64,000 nt of DNA from Hydnum rufescens UP504 (Eukaryota; Basidiomycota; Agaricomycetes; Cantharellales; Hydnaceae): positions 69,635 through 133,634 of the forward strand of contig MU129070.1 of NCBI GenBank assembly GCA_014904985.1, written 5' to 3'. Position numbers and translations under genes: made by a program. Shown here piece after piece: positions 56,071-64,000 of this stretch; within the stretch, counting starts at the first letter, position 1; each line of letters begins with the position of its first letter. Below the pieces are notes generated by a model. It did no database searches, was not told the origin of the DNA, and saw only the letters and a list, made by a program, of their open reading frames with translations.

Positions 56071-59012
56071 TCACTTCCCGGGCGACGCACCACTGAAAGA
56101 GAAAAACCTCCAGTGGGCTTCGTCCGCGGTAGTGCCAGGGCTCATTGTACGCAGGGCAGTGCGAACGCTAGGAGGATATCGCAGGTCGTCATATACTTTT
56201 GGGATTACCTTGGTCAATCGAAGCATGGTTTTGTAGAAGTCTTCGTCTTGAGAGTGGATCGGGCGAAATGTCTTGGAGCTTGCTTGGGCAAACCATATAT
56301 CGTAAGCTGTGAATTCATGAAATTTCTTGGTGGACTCCCTTCTAGGTTGCCCCTCGCGTTGTCTTGTGAGAACGGTGACTGCGTCTCGATCAGAGGCTAA
56401 AGCAAAGACCATCCGGATACATGGAATGCCCTGATGGGAACCACAGAGATATCGGGGGTCCATCACTCCGTACAGCTTTTCTCTAGGTCTGGCCCCGTAC
56501 GTCTTGTCGTTCTTAACTTGAATCATGATAACGCCAATATTTTCCTCCGTGATGGTGTGATCCCCAGCAATGAACGGTATGACCAGATCGACCCCAACTT
56601 GGCCATCAGCACAGAGGATTGCGGCACCCCTTGTCATCAGGGCGCACAGATATCGTCGTCGGAGCACTTGATAGTCGTGCACCTTGACGAAGTGATTGAA
56701 CCAGATTACGGCACCGGAGAATGCATCCTTTAGCTGCTGATTCTTGTCGTCCTCGGATTGCCACTGAAAGGGAAGGCTTCCAAGGACAGAATCTCCCAAG
56801 GCTGTTGGGATAAGACCCTGCAGAAACTCGATGATGGGAACCGCACGTTCTGCAGAGCCCAGGGAGTCATAAGCAAGAGTGAGTAGCAACATGGCGATCA
56901 ATTCCCCTCTATTGCCTTTGTCCAGGCCAGAGATTCCTAGGTGGCGACTTAGAGCCTCGGCTGGATGGAAATTGGGCGAAGACATGATGGATCTGGCAGC
57001 TGCGGCAAGAATGGGTTCCGACGGAGAAATTGTCACCAGAAAAGGGGAGGCTGGGTCTGCATCTAGGCAGAGTCGCATATGCCTTGCAACCAGTGCATCC
57101 GCATTCTCAGAACCAGCATGGGAGGCATCAAATTGGATCGGCATGCGCATGGCCAGGCAAGCCAATTTTTGTTCCTCGGAGAGAACATCTGGGTCTTGGT
57201 CACGGGAGGCCAGAAGTTTCTCTCTTGCAAAATCAACAATGAATCTCTTTACAGTTTCCGAGCTCGCCTCATACCGCGATCCAAATCTTGAGCAGTTATT
57301 TTTTTGAGAGCGGGGCATTGAAAGATGTAGGTGGAACTCACAATGGGCGCCCAAATTTCACAATCCTTCCAATTGTGGAAGCCTCCTCAATAGCTATTTC
57401 ACCAGGAGCAGTGCGGGGAGCCAAGTGATCAAACCCGACTGCAGTAAAGGGGCTGGGTTGGTGTAGGATGGATTGTTGGATGCGGGATGATGCAGCATGT
57501 ACGGCTGGAGGACAGAGCTCACGGATCTTGCGCGAAGTGGACAAGAATAAACTGAATAATCCAATTCTGGATAGAGAGTGGAGGATACGTCCCAGTTCAG
57601 AAAATGGGTTCCAAGGTGGTTGAGACTCTGCATTAGGCGGAGGGTGCAGGAAGGCCTGTGCCTCATCAAATGCCAGAATTACGTAGGGACCAGAGTTGAT
57701 GTGATCGTCATTACGGGACACATGTCTGACGAGGTTAATGACATTTTCAGCCCTTTTAGCCAAGTCATCCCCTGAGATGGAAGTGTTAGCAAATCATATG
57801 GCAATGCTATGTACTCACTTGCCATTAGCCCAGAGTCCCAATCACTCTCAGATGTTTCAGTCTTGACTTTGACTTCCATCTAGAAGTAGGTTACATCAGA
57901 GACTAGTGAAAGATGAATATAGGGCATGATACGAACCCTCCTACCAATTTCCAGGACATTGTGGTAGAAATATTCTCGGAACCTTCCAGGCTTCCCATAA
58001 CTTTGGCCGTATGTCATCAACAGGCGGAACTTCATGCTGATGCTCATTGGTTCTTCATCATTGGGAGAGGGGGGGATCATTTGACCAATCAGCAAGTCAA
58101 TGTTTTCAATGGTTTCAGCAACCTCCATAAACAAGGCCAAGAGGAAGGCAGCTAGACGTTGGGTAGAGAGAGAGGCATTGTTGGGTTCAAGAAGCCATCT
58201 CCGTATATCAGCACTATCTGCTGGAGGATAGCCTGATCAAAGTTCAGCATAGCACAGTGAGTAATGAACCAGACCAGAACTCACCATCACTATCTCGAAG
58301 ATTGAGGGGAATGACAAAGTGCTCCTTTGAGAACTCATCAACAAGGCGAGATTTCCCTGTCCCGGATGACTGGGTTATGGAAAGAGTATGGGCATAAGAC
58401 CGAGTAAGGCTGGTCTGATAGGCAGCTCGTATCTGGTCCCACAACGTTTGGTGTGATTGGCCAACATATGGGGCCTCCCATGACATTACAGTCGCTAAAT
58501 GAAATGAGATTAAAAAAAGGAGAATTGTAGAATGGACTTAAAGAACCTCTCTTGCTCTCCATCGCGGAGACTTGTTTGTCCGTAACGTTCAAAAGGGGTT
58601 GGATGACTGGCAATTGCTTTTGAAGAATAGCTGGAAAGGTTACATTATGCAAAAAGCACACATGTTATTCAGTGAGAGCCACCAAGGGAAAGAAAGGCAT
58701 ACGAAGACGGAGGATAGAGGTAGGATGTCTGGCGGCGAATGCCTCCCTCAAGCTTGGAATCATCTCCGGGTGTTTTTCCAGAACGTCCAGAGCATGCGAG
58801 GGCTCCAAGCGACCCTTTGAACACACGGCAATCATGGTGAGAAGAATCGGGGCCATATCATCGTCCAGTGGCGAGGGGAACTTGGCCAACTTCATGACAT
58901 TCTGATCTATTTCATCATCCTCGGCGAGGCGACGAATCTTTGGGGCGGGGCCTTCGGGCTCAACAGACGAGGACGAGGGCTCGCCACGGGGATGTTTGGG
59001 AGCGCTCTGCAT
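56071..59012 (-). CDS. Large P-loop NTPase fused to a restriction-endonuclease-like domain (Crinkler-like)
   Basis: ATG at 59012. The N-terminal exon is low complexity then helical (HALDVLEKHPEMIPSLREAF). Introns at about 58622-58687 and 58500-58552 lead to WEAPYVGQSHQTLWDQIRAA and the Walker A loop ITQSSGTGKSRLVDEFSK (about 58340-58385). Later: GYPPADSADIRRWLLEP, LAKRAENVINLVRHVS, Walker B YVILAFDEAQAF (about 57650-57690), and sensor-like LFSLFLSTSRKIRELCP. The last exon (57290-56071) has long helices then AAILCADGQVGVDLVIPF and IGVIMIQVKND (56510-56610), spaced like the D...(E/Q)xK core of restriction-endonuclease-fold nucleases. NTPase plus REase is the architecture described for Crinkler-type eukaryotic effectors derived from transposons. 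About 900-950 residues; the frame is intact. Function not demonstrated. Confidence 0.65.
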
Positions 59013-59994
59013 GGTACGCAGGTGTAGTCGGCGTTCGCCGATGTGTCGTCATCAGCCTCCCATTTAGTTCGTGAGACTCATGGCCGTACTACCAAAGCCT
59101 TTAGGTCCGTAGATGCTAAAGGTGGCCCCTTCGATAGCAATAGCGTATCAGTCATCGAATTCTATTTCCCGGTCATCATTATCGTTGCACCTAAGGGAGG
59201 GCCCAAACCGCGGGGAAACTCCCGTGATATCAGCTGTCTCCTTGGTTTTCATACCACCATCCAATATCTCAAATACTATATTCTGCCACGGGAGATTGGA
59301 CACTGAAGGAAAAAGGTGGCACTCTCGTCCGTGATCCCAGAGTGAGATTGAGTGCTATACGTCCCTTCTCTTTACGTGCAAGTAAGCAAGTAAGCGATTA
59401 ATCCTTAGGTCGCTAATGAAAAGAAGGTAAAGCACAGAATGGTGCCTCGACTCTGCTAGCAGATTTGAGGTGTCTGGCCCTGTCCGTCGCGGCCAAGAAG
59501 GCTGGCGTGACAAGGAACCCTCGATTCTACATTGACCGCGAACGACTATGATAAAAAACCCAAGGTTAGCTACATGGTGGGGGACCCTTGCAACTGACCA
59601 CGTATTTCCCCCGATAGACAACCACGCGGCGTCATATCTATAAAATGTACCCAAATGGATGTCGAAATCGGCATTCTGCTCAGTGTTCCTAAGGTGCTGG
59701 TCGAGGGTGTCATTCTCTGGCATCAAGGACGCTCATACGGTCTCTCTCGGAGGCACGCCTTAGTTCACATCGTACTGGCTCTACCTCCTCAATTGCTCCA
59801 CCTTGATCCCACACCTACGTTTTTTGCACCTCTATTCCACAGAACAACCCCTAGAACTGGCATCTTCCTTCCGCTCTTACCGGATTTCGTACCGAGGCAC
59901 TGATGAACTGATTTCTGTGTCCCCCATAGTGCCCGTACATGCGCATTTGCTTCTGGAATTACATAATCCAGACCCTTCAGAGTGACACTGACAA
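59013..59994. other. Intergenic region
   Basis: Upstream of the NTPase gene. No gene with support on either strand; frames are short. A GGGAGGGCCCAAACCGCGG GC-rich block occurs near 59190-59215. Confidence 0.35.
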
Positions 59995-60382
59995 TAGGGG
60001 GCTTCATGGTAGCAAAACTGGAGCAAAACTAAGACAAAACTGAAAAACAAAACTGGAGCAGAACTGGAAATTCTTGGCAAAACTGATGCAAAACTGCCAG
60101 TTTTGAAAAACCAAAACTGGGTCAGGCACCATACTTTCCCTTTCTCAAACTCTGCTCCAATTGTATAGTTCATTTCTGCCAGGTTGCGCTTATGATGACA
60201 AAGCATGATTCACACTCTGCTCAGCTTACTCATAAGCCAGTTCTGGCCCCCTACTGTGAAGGCCCTTTTGAGAAAGCAAAACTGAAGGAAAACTAGGGAT
60301 CACAACTCAAGCAAAACTGAAGCCAGTTTTGCATCAGTTTTGTGACAGTTTGTCTCAGTTTTGTCTACCATGAAGCCCCCTA
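59995..60382. mobile_element. MITE with 18-bp terminal inverted repeats
   Basis: Begins TAGGGGGCTTCATGGTAG (59995-60012) and ends with its exact reverse complement (60365-60382). Next to both ends are repeated AAAACTGGAGC/AAAACTGA motifs, inverted between the two halves (CAGTTTTG on the right). No coding frame. TA at both outer ends may be a TA target duplication, which would fit a Tc1/mariner- or related DDE-mobilised element, but could also belong to the repeat itself. Confidence 0.75.
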
Positions 60383-61269
60383 ATGCTGCGCCAACTGCTG
60401 CATTATGTAATCCTGGCCTGGATATGACACCTTAGGCAGCCATGTTTTGGTACCTAGTTAGGTATACTTTTTCTGGTAGAATAGTGGGCCTAATAGGCTT
60501 ATTTTGCTGTGGCCCCATGTACTCTATGAGCCCAGCATGGGCCATGGAACCTATAGAAATTTAGGCCCCATGGGCCCATGCCAGAAATTTTTTAGGCCAT
60601 GGGGCCATGAAAATGCCCTTGCTGTACTCTAATTTTTTTTCACCTTGTAAATATTAGGTAGGAGGGCTACTGGGCTACCCAGGGTTACTGCATCGGTCAT
60701 TGGCCATTCAAATAAATAATTTACATCTGCTACATCCAACAAACTCGCCACCATCCATCGGTGCCTGCTCCCTCCAGCAGCAGGGTCACTGTGGAGGGTG
60801 GTGGACAGCCTCAAATGATAGTTGTTCACTCTGGGCAGTCATCAAAAGCAGCAGAGTTTCCTTATTTGGAAATCACATGTCCATTTGGACTTCATTGCAT
60901 ATCCATCCTCCTACAAGGCCTTTTTGGGCAACACAGTATTGCATTTATCTCTATTTTACAGTACAAAGAAGAAAGAAAATACAAAATTGAACTCAAAAAA
61001 AAAAAACATGAGTGCCCAGTGCCTACAAGCACCAGGCACAGGATCTGAAGGGGTATTATGTTGGAGAGAACCCAGGAGTCCATGCACACAAATTTTGTGT
61101 GCATGGGTGCCCAGGTTCTTCCATTATTCACAATTTCATATGGGCCTATCCTTTTGAACCATGGCTGGTCAAAATTGCTGGCAATGAGGATGATCCCACC
61201 ATCGTGGGATTGCCCTCATCACCATCCAGGGCAGGTGTGTGGGTGGGGGAAGATAATTAGTCCTATAAT
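60383..61269. other. AT-rich, repeat-flanked region without recognised genes
   Basis: Contains GGCCCATGG/CCATGGGCC-type short palindromic words near 60500-60610 and a hairpin CATGCACACAAA/TTTGTGTGCATG at 61080-61106. Reading frames are low quality. The style of sequence (longer A/T runs, CATGGGCC words) differs from the gene-dense part. Confidence 0.4.
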
Positions 61270-62570
61270 GAGAATGACTTGGATTGTTAGTACCAAATTA
61301 AAGCTGTGCAAACAGCGCAGCTTAAAGCAGCCCTGTTCGCACTAAAAGAGAGGTGGGTTTGGGGGAACTTAGCTTATCATCACACCCCAGGCTTGCTGGG
61401 GTGTGGTGTCCTGCTTTTTGTGCATGAGGTTTGGATCATCAGGTTCTTCAGTCACATGGATTGTGCAGAGTCATAGAATCTGCAGTCACTTGCAATGACA
61501 ATGACAGGATTGCCATCATTGCCATCACTTGAAGTGATGGAGGGGGGTGTGGCAAGTGTGATGGTCCCTAAAATGAAAGGGATTGGATTATTAGTACATA
61601 ACTAAAGGAGCACAAGAGGCAGCCTAAGCTACCCTGTTTGTACAATACAAGACCTGCCTGATTACCACCCCCCAGCAAAGCTGGGGTGTGGTTTCCTGTC
61701 TCAGGTGCTTTATTGCTGGTTTCTGTGGTCAAGTGGGTCATATGACCAGTAATTGGTGGCAATGATGACCAGATCGGTGGGTGGCCCATCAATATCATCA
61801 TTTGAAGGGTGAGAGGAGGCAGGAGGCCCTGTAATCAGGGAACTTGGAATTGTTAGTAAAGAATGAGAGCTGTGTGGAGAGACAGCTTAAGAGCTGCCCT
61901 CCTTGCAAAGGACAAGACATACATATAATGTATGTACCTTTCACTGCGCCCCAGCCTTGCTGGGCATGGTGTCCTGTTCATAGCAGACTGTTGTTGGCTT
62001 CTTCAGTCACGCAGGGTCAGAAGCCCTGTAATTATATATGGTGATTACCAGATTGTCATCATCATGTGACATGCAGGTGGTGGTTGGGAGGTGTAATAGT
62101 ACCTAGAATGAATACGGCCTCAAAATGTTAGTAAAAAATTAAAGCTGCACAAATGAGCAGCTTAAAGCTGCCCCACCAGTGAAAAAGGGGATATAAGCAT
62201 TAATACATGTACCTGCTCACCACACCCCAGCCTTGCTGGTATGTGATGACTTAGTTGGTTGGTCACGCAGGGTCATATCCAGAATTGCATGGATGTGATG
62301 ATGGTGTTGTCATTATTGTTGTTGTCATTGTCATTGTCATCTTCATCATCCTCATCACTGTCCTCATCATCATTTGATGTTTGGGGGGGGGCCTGAGCAA
62401 TAGCCCTGATGATGAAAAAAAATTCAAGATGTTAGTAAATAATACAAGAAGCACAAAAGGACTGCTTGGACCAGTTCCTTTTGCACAAAAGCATAATAAA
62501 AAACCATACCTTATTACCACACCCAGCATTGTTGCTGGGGTGTGGTGCTTGCTTGCATGATCCATAATTG
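61270..62570. repeat. Degenerate tandem array, five units of about 260-305 bp, each with a GC hairpin
   Basis: The word TTAGTA recurs at 61287, 61591, 61853, 62128 and 62432, each time followed by an A-rich stretch, a CAC/GCAC..AGCTTAAAGC-like segment and then, about 100 bp later, a hairpin of the form CACCCCAG-CTTG-CTGGGGTG (61384, 61666, 61947, 62225 and 62521), mostly followed by a short GTGGTGTCCTG-like tail. Between units are ATCATCACCATCA-type stretches. Units are clearly related but diverged. No coding potential. Confidence 0.7.
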
Positions 62571-62942
62571 GGTGTCAGATGAAGCCACAACTCAACTCTG
62601 GCAAGTGCTGGATTCAAAAAAGGTGCCCAACACCCAGCAGAAAAGACACCACAGAACATTGCTGAAGTGTATATACAAATAAAAATGCATGCTAGACATA
62701 TTTAATAATTATCTTGGTTATAGTATTAAAGAAAAGGCAAGAATGAGCAAGATTTGAATAAGGCAATGTATTATGACACTCAACAGGGGATTGGCCACCT
62801 GTATGGATCAGAGTGCCCCAAAAATTGAATATGGGGATCATATATATATGTGCTACATGGTGGATCCATAAAAATGGATGCCAAAGACACCTAATAGTAT
62901 AATTTCCTTATTTGGCATGTGTATTTCCTCATTCTTTCAGTT
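62571..62942. other. AT-rich spacer
   Basis: Between the tandem array and the palindrome; nothing recognised. Confidence 0.4.
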
Positions 62943-63227
62943 CACCTCACAGTATTAGAGACTAGAATGAGGGAGTGGAGATGTATCTAGTATGCCCACA
63001 AAATGATATTTGTTTCATAATTTTAATGGAAATGCTATGTCACAAGTTCTGCACAATCAGAGTAACTGTGATTCTGATGGTAGCAGCTACCATCAGAATC
63101 AACAGTTACTCTGATTGTGCAGAACTTGTGACATAGCATTGCCATTAAAAATTATGAAACAAATATCATTTTGTGGCATACTAGATACATCTCCACTCCC
63201 TCATCCTAGTCTCTAATACTGTGAGGT
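62943..63227. repeat. 285-bp near-perfect palindrome (foldback)
   Basis: Two arms of about 141 bp are reverse complements with few differences, centred at 63085 in GATGGTAGCAGCTACCATC with effectively no spacer. Outer ends are ACCTCACAGTATTAGAG and its complement. Such a structure can extrude a cruciform and, if transcribed, would give a long hairpin RNA. Confidence 0.9.
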
Positions 63228-64000
63228 ACCACCTCGTCCACCTTGGTCATCATCTAAGCCTACCCAATTAGGTACCACTTCCAGGGCAGATAATGGACCT
63301 AACATGGTCCCATCACTATTTTGGCCAAATTTGGTCATTATGGTCTTTCCCTTTGAATCTCTCACTCAAGCTTCTGGCTGAAAATTGGCCGAACATGGCA
63401 AAATGATGACTTAGAGCTCAAGCCCTGGAACACTTTAATTAAAGGCCATTATAGATGGCTTCAAGTCCACCTTTAAGCCCAGGAATTGCCCCTCTTCTTA
63501 CATAACTTTCTTAGTCATACTTCTTGTATGGAAGGAATGGCAATACCGGATAATGCATCTTTTCTACCACCATCAACTGTCCGTCTCATAGAGTCGCAGA
63601 CCTGTTGATTACACACTACACACTGTGCGACTCCCAGCTTTATGCCTAAACCTTCTTACTTTGCCCTAGTGGGCATAGAAACCCTAACCTCCAGGAACTA
63701 CTAGCCTGTCAGGCTAGGTGGAATGGTCTCAGTCCCACGGACTGGACTAATCCATTGGAACTGGAACCTCCTCCATCCTCTGGTCCCTCCCCACTCCTTA
63801 ATTCAGATACTACCGAATTAACACTTCCACCAAGGCAGTTCAACACCACACAGACCCCGCCACATGGCATTCTGTGCAAAGTCCCAAGTATCGCCATCGA
63901 CATTATCCAGACGAGCATCCACAATTTCAGCAAGTATTGAGGCAGATGTTCGGGGCGGCAGGCATCTGGGGAATCAAGCTCTTGGTAGCCTGCGAGGCAA
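63228..64000. other. Right end of window, no confident gene
   Basis: A short plus-strand frame (63741-63940; contains LEPPPSSGPSPLLNSDTTEL) and overlapping minus-strand frames are open, but no family was recognised and the window ends here. Any gene would be partial. Confidence 0.3.

Noticed and set aside
55783..56400. Plus-strand 205-codon open frame
   Set aside because: Mostly antisense to the last exon of the NTPase gene; composition follows the complementary codons.
61270..62570. CRISPR-like array
   Set aside because: Units are long, diverged and eukaryotic; no short identical repeats with unique spacers.

Overview
This window is nuclear DNA of a filamentous basidiomycete, most likely an agaricomycete of the Rhizoctonia/Ceratobasidium kind. 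The assignment is an inference from gene content and style. Genes are packed on both strands and cut by many introns of roughly 50-70 nt. The protein families have typical basidiomycete architectures, and one predicted protein belongs to a large P-loop NTPase family known to me from Agaricomycetes. Gene boundaries below come from reading frames plus GT-AG (occasionally GC-AG) junctions that restore conserved protein motifs; no expression data were available.

Layout. 1-9 kb: SPT8 (SAGA subunit, cut by the window edge), a KNR4/SMI1 cell-wall regulator, an AlkB-like dioxygenase with CUE-like and GRF zinc-finger ends, RRP17/NOL12, and a rhomboid protease. 9-17.3 kb: a possible beta-trefoil protein, the DEAD-box helicase HAS1 (frameshifted as given), a decayed FAD-linked oxidoreductase and two nested terminal-inverted-repeat elements. 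17.9-20.2 kb: first copy of a segmental duplication carrying a small secreted cysteine-rich protein. 20.5-31.5 kb: acetolactate synthase ILV2, shugoshin, a RAP1-like telomere protein, an unknown spliced gene and a Rho GTPase. 31.8-36.9 kb: PFK-2/FBPase-2, PIG-X/PBN1 and a POS5-like NAD(H) kinase. 37.9-46.3 kb: a Ser/Pro-rich orphan, a DUF6699-like protein, ATG15 lipase and a DUF2306 membrane protein. 47.3-50.2 kb: a divergent pair, dynactin p24-like and a class I histone deacetylase. 50.8-53.3 kb: second copy of the duplication, again behind a hAT-like element. 53.7-59 kb: glutamate 5-kinase PRO1 and a large NTPase-nuclease protein resembling Crinkler (CRN) effectors. 60-64 kb: a repeat island with a MITE, a degenerate tandem array of hairpin-bearing units and a 285-bp palindrome.

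Most genes are housekeeping: amino-acid synthesis, ribosome biogenesis, chromatin and telomere function, autophagy, glycolytic control and GPI anchoring. The accessory signal lies in the duplicated secreted-protein loci with their mobile elements, in the NTPase-nuclease gene, and in the repeat island beyond 60 kb.

Caution: several conserved genes (HAS1, NAD kinase, ATG15, RAP1-like, shugoshin) need single-base corrections, mostly in or beside short homopolymers, to stay in frame. This may reflect base-calling errors rather than pseudogenes, so frameshifts here should be verified before biological interpretation.
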